A stretch of DNA of 64,000 nucleotides from Fulvivirgaceae bacterium JP3-4 (lineage in GTDB: Bacteria > Bacteroidota > Bacteroidia > Cytophagales > Cyclobacteriaceae): contig JARKND010000005.1 in assembly GCA_029309925.1 (NCBI GenBank), forward strand, positions 744,001 to 808,000, read 5' to 3'. Shown here one piece after another: positions 43,942 to 51,838 of the stretch. The notes beneath the pieces were generated by a model. That model was not told the origin of the DNA. It did no database searches and worked only from the letters and a program-made list of their open reading frames with translations. Both the position numbers and the translations under genes were made by a program. Numbering within the stretch: position 1 is the stretch's first letter; the number at the start of each line of letters is the position of its first letter.

Positions 43942-45555
43942 TTACATTTTGCTGCGGTCGAGTTCCGGTATTTTATCGAACACCTTCAACGCCTGCTGGA
44001 ACACTTCGTTGGTCTCGTTGTATACCGGATAGAATCCTTCGTTGCCCCAGATCTTTCTTGCAATCTGTGCTTTCACGTGAATTTTGAAAAGATCTTTCTT
44101 TTTGTTGAGCTCCTTGTAGTCTGGTTTCACTTTGTTTCGTTCACCAACCCTCACGAGTTCCTTCAGCATTTCCTCGGTCACGGTGAACTTCGTGAGGAAG
44201 TTCTTGAAGCCTTTTTCCTCGAGTTCTTTCTTGTGGTCTTCTGCGAACTTAAAGGTGTACTCCTGGATGGCAGTTGAAGTAAAGAGTTCATTTAAGTAGT
44301 GGCTGTTAAGCGTGGTGTCGAGTGGCACGAAATAGTCAGGCATGATTCCGCCACCGCCATACACCGTGCGACCGTTGGCTGTCGAGTACTTCAGCGAATC
44401 GTTGAACTGGATGCTGTCAGCGTGGAAGAATTCGCCATGGTTGTATCGGCTGATGATATCACGTGAATATTCATCACCGTCTTCGTATGGCTTCTGGATC
44501 GAGCGTCCGCTTGGTGTGTAGTACCGCGAGATTGTCAGGCGCAATTCCGAGCCATCCGTGAGATCGAATGGTGACTGCACAAGCCCCTTTCCAAAACTTC
44601 TTCTTCCGACCAGCAGCGCGCGGTCGTTATCTTGTAGCGCTCCGGCAAGAATTTCAGATGCAGATGCGCTTCCTTCATTAACCAATACTACGAGGTCACC
44701 TGTTTCAAAGCTGCCCTTGTTCGTTGATACCGCCTCTGCATTGTATTTTCTTTCTTTTCCTTTTTGAGAAACAATCACTTTCCCGGACGAAAGGAATTCA
44801 TCGGCCATTTCAATCGCCATGTTCATGTAGCCACCACCGTTGCCCTGAAGATCGAGCACAAGCTTTTTCATCCCTTTCTCACGCAGCTTCTTCAGTGCTT
44901 CCTGGAATTCATCATAAGTCGTTGCGGAAAAGCGGTTCACTTTGATGTAGCCTGTGACATCATCAACCATATAAGCAACATCTACCGAGTATTGCGGGAT
45001 TTTATCACGGACAATCTTGTATTCAATTTCCTTGCTGCCGCGGGCGATCGTAACCTTTACCTCGGTTCCGCGCGGTCCCTTTAAGGCTTTCATTACGTCA
45101 GCAGTGCTCACGCCAACGCCTGCCATATTTTTTTCATCGACTTTAATGATCTTATCGCCCGACTGTATTCCCAGCATTTCTGAGGGGCCGCCACTCAAGG
45201 GCGTAACTACCACGATCGTGTCGTTGAAAATGTTGAACTCTACACCAATTCCGTCAAAGTTTCCCCTGAGATCTTCGTTAGCTGCGACTTTGTCGGTTGC
45301 GGGGATGTAAGCGGAGTGCGGATCAAGTTTCTGAAGGATGTGCGCAATGGCGTCATCTACCAGCCGCCCGGTGTTTACTGTGTCAACATATTCTTCCTTA
45401 ATCTGTGTGAGGATCTCACGGAATTTCTGGACGTCTTTGTTAACATCTGCAGAGGGCTTTCCGGTGTTAAGCGTGGCTCCCACAAACACGCCAGCCGCTA
45501 ACCCCAGGCATAAAACAATCGGTAAACGGATTTGATATTTCGAATTCTGACTCAT
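43942..45555 (-). CDS. C-terminal processing peptidase (S41, CtpA/Prc-like)
   Basis: About 537 aa. A signal or membrane-anchor segment near 10-28 puts the enzyme in the periplasm. A PDZ domain at about 95-180 (GIGVEFNIFNDTIVVVTPLSGGPSEML) is followed by the S41 core: LVLDLQGNGGG, the catalytic serine in NEGSASASEILAGAL (about residue 296), and the catalytic lysine in VGRRSFGKGLVQ about 27 residues later. The C-terminal 170 residues are a helical extension typical of Bacteroidota tail proteases. The ATG at 45555 is used; a GTG two codons upstream is in frame. A terminator follows. Confidence 0.94.
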   Translation of the reverse strand: MSQNSKYQIRLPIVLCLGLAAGVFVGATLNTGKPSADVNKDVQKFREILTQIKEEYVDTVNTGRLVDDAIAHILQKLDPHSAYIPATDKVAANEDLRGNFDGIGVEFNIFNDTIVVVTPLSGGPSEMLGIQSGDKIIKVDEKNMAGVGVSTADVMKALKGPRGTEVKVTIARGSKEIEYKIVRDKIPQYSVDVAYMVDDVTGYIKVNRFSATTYDEFQEALKKLREKGMKKLVLDLQGNGGGYMNMAIEMADEFLSSGKVIVSQKGKERKYNAEAVSTNKGSFETGDLVVLVNEGSASASEILAGALQDNDRALLVGRRSFGKGLVQSPFDLTDGSELRLTISRYYTPSGRSIQKPYEDGDEYSRDIISRYNHGEFFHADSIQFNDSLKYSTANGRTVYGGGGIMPDYFVPLDTTLNSHYLNELFTSTAIQEYTFKFAEDHKKELEEKGFKNFLTKFTVTEEMLKELVRVGERNKVKPDYKELNKKKDLFKIHVKAQIARKIWGNEGFYPVYNETNEVFQQALKVFDKIPELDRSKM

Positions 45556-45645
45556 AATCACAACAACAATAACAGTATTGACTCTAACGAAGTGCTAAAA
45601 TAATTGTTGGCTGGATAAACTAACGGATTTTTTATAGGGTCGGTT

Positions 45646-45660
45646 CCGCAACAGTTGCGG
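45646..45660. promoter_or_regulatory. Palindrome between divergent genes
   Basis: CCGCAAC-A-GTTGCGG, a near-perfect palindrome of 15 nt in the 177-nt divergent gap between the protease and the hemerythrin genes. It could be an operator for either gene; a short hairpin is also possible. No known regulator motif recognised. Confidence 0.3.
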
Positions 45661-45732
45661 TGCTTTTTGCAATTCTTTATGATCCTGCCTTTTTCCTTTG
45701 AATCAGCCTTTTTCTATATTTACTGAATCTCC

Positions 45733-46488
45733 ATGAACAAAATAGCGCTTAAAGACAGACGTATCGCAGATCTCGTAGACCAGAACTACGTGCACGCTTA
45801 TGTGCTTTTTTATTTTGGGATCAAATTCTACGAGTACTCAGAATTCACGCTCGAACAGGTGTGCGAGAAACGCGGCCTTAAAACCGAGCAGGTAGTGAAG
45901 GAACTGGAATCGCCAACGTATCTGCAGGAAGCTGAACTTCCACTGGTGAGTTATCCCATCGATCTGATCATCGAGTACCTCAAGCATTCGCATTTTATTT
46001 TTATCAAGCACAAACTTCCATACATCGCGCGCCTTGTTGAAACATTCCGCGCACACAATGAAAGTTTCAACGCCATCGAGAAAGATCTGAAAATTGTGTT
46101 TCCGCTGTTTGTTGAAGATTTCATCGAGCATATCTATGAAGAGGAGGACACTTTGTTCCACTTCATTCTTGCGCTCGAGAAAGCATCGAAGTCATCGTAT
46201 CCTCACGGGAAGCTGTATTATCTTCTCGAAAAGAATTCAGTCCACAAATTTGCAATGGAGCACGAAGCCCACGATGATGAGATGGAAGGTATCCGCAAGA
46301 TCACGCGTAACTACAGCCTTGATGCAAATGCTCCGCTGCACGTCAAGGTTATCTATAATGAGCTGAAGGCATTCGAGAAAAGCCTCATCACTCACGCCCG
46401 CATTGAAAATGAGATTTTGTTTCCAAAAGCAATGGCCATGGAAAACAAAGTTCGCAAAGCTTTCTTCGAAAAAGCTGCCTTCAATTAA
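45733..46488 (+). CDS. Hemerythrin-domain protein, RIC/ScdA-like with altered N-domain
   Basis: 251 aa. The first ~60 residues (YVHAYVLFYFGIKFYEYSEFTLEQVCEKRGL) follow the ScdA_N/DUF542 outline, but the usual CC pair is FYEY. The hemerythrin domain shows its di-iron ligands in YLKHSHFIFIKHKLPYI, FIEHIYEEEDTLFHFI, FAMEHEAHDDEMEGI and HARIENEILFPKAMAM. RIC proteins repair iron-sulfur clusters or respond to nitric oxide. The loss of the N-terminal cysteines suggests a changed role. Its last base overlaps the next start (TAATG). Confidence 0.88.
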   Translation: MNKIALKDRRIADLVDQNYVHAYVLFYFGIKFYEYSEFTLEQVCEKRGLKTEQVVKELESPTYLQEAELPLVSYPIDLIIEYLKHSHFIFIKHKLPYIARLVETFRAHNESFNAIEKDLKIVFPLFVEDFIEHIYEEEDTLFHFILALEKASKSSYPHGKLYYLLEKNSVHKFAMEHEAHDDEMEGIRKITRNYSLDANAPLHVKVIYNELKAFEKSLITHARIENEILFPKAMAMENKVRKAFFEKAAFN

Positions 46489-46904
46489 TGGGCAGAATCC
46501 TTGCAATCGACTATGGCAGGAAACGGACAGGATTGGCAGTAACCGATCCGTTGCGCATCATTGCGACCGCTCTCGACACGGTTGACACATCTGTCCTGCT
46601 TGAATTTCTCAAAAAATATTGTGCGAAAGAGCCGGTCGATGAGTTTGTGGTCGGCATGCCTAAAACACTTAAGAATGAGGACTCTGAAATTGCTCCGCTC
46701 GTCCGCGCTTTTGTAGAAGTGTTGAAAAAAGAATTCCCGGAAAAACCACTCCACCTGGCTGATGAACGGTTCACCAGTCGCCTGGCACAGCGGGCGATGA
46801 TCGCTGGCGGTATGAAGAAAAAGGATCGTCAGGTGAAAGCGAACGTAGACAAGATCAGCGCCACTATTATTCTGCAGGACTTTATGAGTTCGAAGCGAAG
46901 TTAA
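46488..46904 (+). CDS. ruvX: Putative pre-16S rRNA nuclease (YqgF/RuvX)
   Basis: 138 aa RNase H-like nuclease that trims 16S rRNA 5' ends. AIDYGRKRTGLAVTDP (5-20) holds the first aspartate, FVVGMPKTLKNEDSE the loop, LADERFTSRLAQRAM the glutamate region, and VDKISATIILQDF the final aspartate. Directly follows the hemerythrin gene (TAATG) and begins the pair with def after array C. Confidence 0.93.
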   Translation: MGRILAIDYGRKRTGLAVTDPLRIIATALDTVDTSVLLEFLKKYCAKEPVDEFVVGMPKTLKNEDSEIAPLVRAFVEVLKKEFPEKPLHLADERFTSRLAQRAMIAGGMKKKDRQVKANVDKISATIILQDFMSSKRS

Positions 46905-47043
46905 GGTAATGGGTAATGGGTAATCGACAACAGCGGACGCGCACCTAATTGCAGGCAAAACGATCTTGAGTTTTTGTGCACCCTGCCATTACCCATCACC
47001 CATTACCCATCACCCATCACCCATCACCTATCGCCCATTACCC
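46905..47043. repeat. Heptamer array C with inverted partner
   Basis: Immediately after the ruvX stop codon, GGTAATG repeats nearly three times (46905-46924). Eighty bases on, the complementary heptamer CAT(T/C)ACC runs eight times (46987-47042) with single-base variants: CATTACC, CATCACC, CATTACC, CATCACC x3, TATCGCC and CATTACC. The left arm can pair with several registers of the right array. The array ends 30 nt before the def promoter's -7 box. Confidence 0.9.
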
Positions 47044-47049
47044 AGATGC

Positions 47050-47080
47050 TTTACGCATTCAAAATCCTGTGCTACCTTTG
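47050..47080 (+). promoter_or_regulatory. Promoter ending 5 nt before the def start codon
   Basis: TTTA at 47050-47053, a 19-nt spacer and TACCTTTG at 47073-47080. The ATG at 47086 is only 5 nt further, so the def transcript would be leaderless or almost so. Confidence 0.5.
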
Positions 47081-47085
47081 CACCC

Positions 47086-47640
47086 ATGATTTATCCAATA
47101 GTAATGTATGGTGACCCTGTCTTGAGGCAGCGCGCGAAGGATATTCCCCAGGGCACGGATATAAAGCAGCTGGTCGCAGACATGTTCGAGACCATGGACG
47201 CTGCAAATGGAATCGGTCTGGCAGCACCGCAGATCGGAAAAAGTGTCCGCCTTTTTGTCGTTGACGGCACCGGGCTTGAGGATGAGCCGGACATGGACAA
47301 TTTCAAGAAGACATTTGTCAATCCGCAGATATTGGACGAATCAGGAACTCCGTGGGACTTTGAGGAAGGGTGCCTCAGCATTCCGAACATCCGCGAAAAA
47401 ATTTCCCGCAAGGAAAAAGTGAAGATCAGATACTACGATGAAGAGTGGAACCTGAAAGAAGAGGAGTACGATGGTATGAAGGCGCGTATCATTCAGCATG
47501 AATACGACCACATTGAAGGAAAGATGTTTGTGGATTATCTCTCATCCCTGAAGAAAAAATTACTGAAGGGAAAACTTGCTGATATTTCGAAGGGGAAAGT
47601 TGATACGGAGTACAGAATTCTCGCACCGTCAAAAAGGTAG
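47086..47640 (+). CDS. def: Peptide deformylase
   Basis: 184 aa. Removes the formyl group from nascent proteins, a metal-dependent enzyme. All three motifs are present: GIGLAAPQIG, EGCLSIP, and QHEYDHIEGKMF with the HExxH metal site. The ATG at 47086 gives the conserved MIYPIVMYGDPVLRQRAKDIP opening; a longer frame from 46966 would run through the repeat array and is rejected. The next gene starts 3 nt after its stop. Confidence 0.97.
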   Translation: MIYPIVMYGDPVLRQRAKDIPQGTDIKQLVADMFETMDAANGIGLAAPQIGKSVRLFVVDGTGLEDEPDMDNFKKTFVNPQILDESGTPWDFEEGCLSIPNIREKISRKEKVKIRYYDEEWNLKEEEYDGMKARIIQHEYDHIEGKMFVDYLSSLKKKLLKGKLADISKGKVDTEYRILAPSKR

Positions 47641-47643
47641 CGG

Positions 47644-48786
47644 ATGAAAATTCAATCGCGTCTTCCTGATGTAGGCACTTCAATTTTTTCGGTGATGTCA
47701 AAGATGGCGCTCGAACACGGTGCTATCAACCTATCCCAGGGTTTTCCGGATTTTTCGATCGACAAAACGATCATCGATCTCGTTCATCAGTACATGCTGG
47801 AAGGAAACAACCAGTATGCACCGATGCCAGGTGTTCCTTTACTCCGCCAGGAGATCGCCCGCGTCATCAAGGAAACGTATAATCATACTGTTGATCCGGA
47901 AACAGAAATTACTGTTACTGCGGGAGCAACGGAAGGCATATTCGCAGCCATATCCGCCTTTATTAATCCCGGTGACGAGGTTATCCTCTTCGACCCGGCC
48001 TACGACAGCTACGATCCCGCCATCCGGCTGAATGGTGGTGTTCCGGTGCAGATCAACCTCACCTATCCGGATTTCTCCATCGACTGGGATCTTGTGAAAA
48101 AGAAGATTACAAAGAAGACGCGGATGATCATGGTCAACACGCCTCACAACCCGAGTGGATCCGTGCTAAAGCCAAACGATCTCCTTGAACTTGAAAAAAT
48201 AGCGCTCATCAATAACATCCTCGTTTTAAGTGATGAGGTATACGAACGACTCATCTTCGATGGACTCCAGCATCAGAGCGCGTTGAGGTCGCCCGGGCTG
48301 GCATCGCAAAGCATCAGCGTTTATTCATTTGGTAAAACGTTTCACGCCACGGGCTGGAAAGCCGGCTATGTAGTGGCACCGCAGCACCTTACTGCAGAGA
48401 TCCGCAAGACACACCAGTTCATCGTTTTTGCAGTAAACACTCCGGTGCAATTCGCGCTCGCGGACTACCTGAAAAATCCCGAGCATTATCTTGGACTGGG
48501 ACGGTTCTACGAAGCAAAACGCAATTTTTTCCTTGAACACATAAAGGGCTCGTCCCTCGAACCCCTGCCATGTCATGGATCATATTTCCAACTGATGTCC
48601 TATCGCTCGATTTCCGGCAAGCCAGACGTGGAAATGGCAGAAGAACTGACGAAAAAATTCAAAGTGGCATCTATACCCGTGTCAGTTTTCTACAAAGACA
48701 GGACGGACAATCGTTTGCTGAGGTTTTGCTTCGCGAAAAAAGAGGAAACGTTGCTAAAGGCCTGTGAGATTCTGCGAAGTTTATAG
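47644..48786 (+). CDS. Methionine/glutamine-type aminotransferase (YbdL-like)
   Basis: 380 aa class I/II PLP enzyme. INLSQGFPDFSIDKTIIDLV, NQYAPMPGVPLLRQEI, TVTAGATEGIFAAISAF, NTPHNPSGSVL, VLSDEVYERLIFDG and VYSFGKTFHATGWKAGY (PLP lysine in SFGKTFH) match YbdL, which transaminates methionine with a keto acid or glutamine. The neighbour at 49036 is an omega-amidase-like nitrilase, which would remove the ketoglutaramate formed when glutamine is the donor. That pairing is the glutamine transaminase K/omega-amidase pathway and the reason for the specific call. Confidence 0.9.
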   Translation: MKIQSRLPDVGTSIFSVMSKMALEHGAINLSQGFPDFSIDKTIIDLVHQYMLEGNNQYAPMPGVPLLRQEIARVIKETYNHTVDPETEITVTAGATEGIFAAISAFINPGDEVILFDPAYDSYDPAIRLNGGVPVQINLTYPDFSIDWDLVKKKITKKTRMIMVNTPHNPSGSVLKPNDLLELEKIALINNILVLSDEVYERLIFDGLQHQSALRSPGLASQSISVYSFGKTFHATGWKAGYVVAPQHLTAEIRKTHQFIVFAVNTPVQFALADYLKNPEHYLGLGRFYEAKRNFFLEHIKGSSLEPLPCHGSYFQLMSYRSISGKPDVEMAEELTKKFKVASIPVSVFYKDRTDNRLLRFCFAKKEETLLKACEILRSL

Positions 48787-48917
48787 TAGGCAGTAGGCAC
48801 AATTGCAGTAGGCAAGGCTTGCAATTGTTTTTTTTCTTATTCCGAATGCTATTCTCAATGAGTCGGACAATAGAGAAAACAGGGTTTTGCCAACTGCCAA
48901 TTGCCTACTGCTTACTA
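48784..48917. repeat. Heptamer hairpin D (AGTAGGC family)
   Basis: Left arm 48784-48815 includes the TAG stop codon of the aminotransferase gene and steps in AGTAGGC units; right arm 48887-48917 is its inverted copy over about 31 nt with few mismatches. The loop is 71 nt. Shares its unit with locus F at 51474; the two flank the omega-amidase and purH genes. A degenerate trace of the unit (CTACTAATTGTCTACT) continues to about 48975. Confidence 0.88.
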
Positions 48918-49035
48918 TTGAGCGAGTTGCGCTAAAATCGACTTACTTTCTTTTCCCACCTACTAATTGTCTACTGGAGACTTTTTGGCTTTCTTTGCGG
49001 TCCCATTCATCCGTTGGGACAAACCACTACGTCTT

Positions 49036-49869
49036 ATGCAGGATTTAAAGATCACACTGGTACAGTCAGATTTGCATTGGGAGGACATCGAGGCCAACCT
49101 GGCCATGTTCGAGGAGAAAGTCTGGCAAATCGGCAATTCAACTGACGTCATTATTCTTCCCGAAATGTTTACCACCGGCTTTACGATGAGTTCGCACAAG
49201 CTGGCCGAGCACATGAACATGCGGACCTTCAAGTGGATGAAACAAATGGCCGATCAGACGGGTGCGCTTATACTGGGAAGCTACATCATCACAGTGCACG
49301 AACGTTATTACAACCGCCTGCTGTGGATGGAGCCGGGTGGCCACTACAAGACCTACGACAAGCGCCACCTGTTCCGGATGGCCAATGAGCATAAAAACTA
49401 CTCAGCAGGAGAGAGCCTCCTGATTTCAACCTGGAAAGGCTGGCGAATTTGTCCACTGGTGTGTTACGACCTGCGGTTTCCTGTATGGAGCCGCAACCGC
49501 TGGGATAATGCGGCAAAGCGTCTCTCCTACGATCTTGCGATCTACGTTGCCAACTGGCCGACTACACGTATTGATGCGTGGGATACACTGCTGAAAGCGC
49601 GAGCCATCGAAAACCTGAGTTACGTTGCTGGTGTGAATAGAATTGGCCAGGACGGACATGGCATTGAACACAACGGTCACTCAGCGATCATCAGCCCGAA
49701 GGGTGATGCCATCTGGTCGAACGAGGGCGATGAGACTACCCGGACAATCGAACTCAGCGCGAACTCACTTCATTCCTTCCGCGATCGCTTCCCGGCTTAC
49801 CTGGACGCAGATGATTTCAGCATCGAGTTCGAAGAGTACGAAGAACGCGACCTCGAAGGAATCATCTAA
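49036..49869 (+). CDS. Nitrilase-superfamily omega-amidase (YafV/Nit2-like)
   Basis: 277 aa. The catalytic Glu-Lys-Cys triad is visible: ILPEMFTTGF (E), YDKRHLF (K) and CPLVCYDLRFPVW (C). The LRF after the catalytic cysteine and IYVANWPTTRIDAWDTLLKARAIEN are typical of YafV/Nit2 omega-amidases, which hydrolyse alpha-ketoglutaramate or ketosuccinamate. The ATG at 49036 is preferred to one at 48967 because homologues begin near DLKITLVQSDLHW. Follows the aminotransferase gene across hairpin D and precedes array E. Confidence 0.9.
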   Translation: MQDLKITLVQSDLHWEDIEANLAMFEEKVWQIGNSTDVIILPEMFTTGFTMSSHKLAEHMNMRTFKWMKQMADQTGALILGSYIITVHERYYNRLLWMEPGGHYKTYDKRHLFRMANEHKNYSAGESLLISTWKGWRICPLVCYDLRFPVWSRNRWDNAAKRLSYDLAIYVANWPTTRIDAWDTLLKARAIENLSYVAGVNRIGQDGHGIEHNGHSAIISPKGDAIWSNEGDETTRTIELSANSLHSFRDRFPAYLDADDFSIEFEEYEERDLEGII

Positions 49870-49875
49870 GCTGGA

Positions 49876-49910
49876 CTCCGAACACGAAACACCGAACCCG
49901 GAACCCGAAC
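49876..49910 (+). repeat. Heptamer array E (five units)
   Basis: Five consecutive 7-nt units CTCCGAA, CACGAAA, CACCGAA, CCCGGAA and CCCGAAC, then degenerate traces (CTAAAAT, ATAACCT). Begins 6 nt after the omega-amidase stop codon and ends before the purH start. No inverted partner seen. Confidence 0.75.
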
Positions 49911-49946
49911 CTAAAATATAACCTAACACAAACCTGCCGCTGCCCA

Positions 49947-51473
49947 ATGTCTCAACGCAAAATCACCCGTGCCCTCATTTCTGTTTTTTATAAAGACAAC
50001 CTCGAACCAATCATTCATACGCTCGGGAAAGCCGGGGTCGAATTTGTCTCAACCGGGGGAACACAGGAGTTCATTGAGAAGCTGGGCTACAAGGTGACAG
50101 CTGTCGAGACGCTGACAGGTTATCCGTCAATATTCGGAGGACGTGTTAAGACACTTCATCCGGCCGTTTTCGGTGGCATCTTGTTTCGCAGAGACCACCA
50201 GGGAGATCTGGGAGAGGCGAAGCAATTCAACATCGGCCCGCTCGATCTGGTCATAGTCGATTTGTATCCTTTTGAAGAAACCGTAGCCAAGGGAGGGACA
50301 GATGAAGAGGTGATCGAAAAGATCGACATCGGGGGAATTTCATTGATCCGTGCTGCCGCCAAGAACTTTAATGATGTAATAATTATCTCTTCTCGTGAAC
50401 AATATCAGGAATTGCAGCAGCTGCTTGAAGCGAAGAAGTGCTCCTCAGACCTGGCCGACCGGAAGCGTTTCGCGGGGCTTGCGTTCAATGTGACATCGCA
50501 TTACGACACCGCTATTTTCAACTACTTCAATAAAGGCCTGGCGATTCCTGTCTTCAAGAAGAGCCTTCAAAATGGCCGCGTTCTGCGATATGGAGAGAAT
50601 CCGCATCAGCAAGGCATCTATTATGGCGATCTTGATGGTCTTTTCGAGCAGTTGAATGGGAAGGAGCTTTCCTACAACAACCTGGTGGATGTGGACGCGG
50701 CAGTCAACCTCGTTAAAGAGTTTGATGGCGAAACGGCCTTTGTGATTATCAAACACACCAATGCGTGTGGCGCGGCAACCGCCTCAACCGTAAAAGAAGC
50801 CTACCTGAAAGCGTTTCAGGCGGACACGATTTCCGCGTTCGGGGGAGTGCTGGCTACCAATAAAGAGGTTGATCTTGCAGCTGCCGAGGAACTCAACAAG
50901 CTGTTTTTTGAAATCCTGATCGCGCCCTCTTATTCCAAAGAGGCACTTGATCTTCTGAAGTCCAAAAAGAACCGCATGCTCCTCCGCCAGAAGCAATCAC
51001 TCAAAGAGAAGCGGCAGGTTAAGAGCATCCTTAACGGGATCATTGAGCAGGATCTCGATCTCAAAACCGATTCAAAGGCCGATTTGAAAGTCGTCACCAG
51101 GAAGGCGCCTACATCGGCTGAAGTAGACGCATTGCTTTTTGCGAGCAAGATCTGCAAGCACACCAAGTCGAATACAATCATTCTGGCTGTAAACGGTCAG
51201 CTTCTCGCCAGCGGAGTTGGTCAGACTTCCAGGGTGGACGCGCTTAAGCAGGCGATTGAAAAAGCTGCTGTGTTTGGCTTCGACCTGAAGGGAGCGGTGA
51301 TGGCATCCGATGCGTTTTTCCCATTCCCCGACTGCGTGGAGATTGCTCACCAGGCTGGCATTACTGCGGTTATTCAACCCGGTGGCTCTGTAAAGGACCA
51401 GGATTCGATTGCGTTTTGTGATAATCACGCTATGGCTATGGTATTCACCGGAACGCGCCATTTTAAACATTAG
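49947..51473 (+). CDS. purH: Bifunctional AICAR transformylase/IMP cyclohydrolase
   Basis: 508 aa, the usual length. Last two steps of IMP synthesis. The IMP cyclohydrolase domain (about 1-195) has ALISVFYKDNLEPII, VSTGGTQEF and GGRVKTLHPAVFGGILFRRD. The transformylase domain has RYGENPHQQGIYYGDLDGL, the catalytic IKHTNACGAATA, FGGVLATNKEVDLAAAEEL and DAFFPFPDCVEIAHQAGI, ending QPGGSVKDQDSIAFCDNHAMAM. Bracketed by array E upstream and hairpin F directly at its stop codon. Confidence 0.98.
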   Translation: MSQRKITRALISVFYKDNLEPIIHTLGKAGVEFVSTGGTQEFIEKLGYKVTAVETLTGYPSIFGGRVKTLHPAVFGGILFRRDHQGDLGEAKQFNIGPLDLVIVDLYPFEETVAKGGTDEEVIEKIDIGGISLIRAAAKNFNDVIIISSREQYQELQQLLEAKKCSSDLADRKRFAGLAFNVTSHYDTAIFNYFNKGLAIPVFKKSLQNGRVLRYGENPHQQGIYYGDLDGLFEQLNGKELSYNNLVDVDAAVNLVKEFDGETAFVIIKHTNACGAATASTVKEAYLKAFQADTISAFGGVLATNKEVDLAAAEELNKLFFEILIAPSYSKEALDLLKSKKNRMLLRQKQSLKEKRQVKSILNGIIEQDLDLKTDSKADLKVVTRKAPTSAEVDALLFASKICKHTKSNTIILAVNGQLLASGVGQTSRVDALKQAIEKAAVFGFDLKGAVMASDAFFPFPDCVEIAHQAGITAVIQPGGSVKDQDSIAFCDNHAMAMVFTGTRHFKH

Positions 51474-51602
51474 TAGTAGGCAGTAGGCAATTGGCAATAG
51501 GCAATCCCAGTTTGACGATTTTTGAACCATTGGCCAATGGTCGAGTAAAAAAACAAAGCTAACGCTACGCATTGCCTACTGCATCTTGCCTACTGCCTAC
51601 TT
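51474..51602. repeat. Heptamer hairpin F (AGTAGGC family) with central palindrome
   Basis: Left arm 51474-51505 begins at the base after the purH stop and repeats AGTAGGC. Right arm 51571-51602 is an inverted copy with about four mismatches in thirty. The loop contains CCATTGGCCAATGG (51527-51540), a perfect 14-nt palindrome. Same unit as locus D. Confidence 0.9.
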
Positions 51603-51605
51603 CTC

Positions 51606-51838
51606 GTTTTGGAGGCGAATAACATAATCACACTCTGGTCAAATCGAAAGTCAACCCCGGTGCGACTTTTAGTCGAAGTAGTCGATAGTTTACCTGCTGA
51701 AACAGTGTTGTAACGGTTAAGCCGTTAAGTTTATCCTTGTAAGTTTTTTCGCTCCTTTTTACTACAGAATCAAGGCAATTATTATGTAATTTCGCCACAT
51801 CAAATTTTTTACCAACTCACAAAGCCTCTTTTAACTCA
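51606..51838 (+). other. Leader region before mreB
   Basis: About 230 nt without a gene. A weak -7-like TAATTTCG occurs near 51786 and a short TAACGG/CCGTTA hairpin at 51711-51727; two T-rich runs lie at 51743 and 51754. I see no repeat, aptamer or strong terminator. Confidence 0.5.

Noticed and set aside
45646-45660. Rho-independent terminator
   Set aside because: The stem is short, the loop tiny and no plus-strand gene ends nearby; kept only as a low-confidence palindrome.
46987-47043. CRISPR-like or minisatellite array
   Set aside because: Units are 7 nt, contiguous and without spacers, and no cas gene is near. It is a simple heptamer array.
46966-47085. N-terminal extension of peptide deformylase from an upstream ATG
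   Set aside because: The extra 40 residues are translated from the heptamer array and promoter; homologues start at the ATG at 47086.
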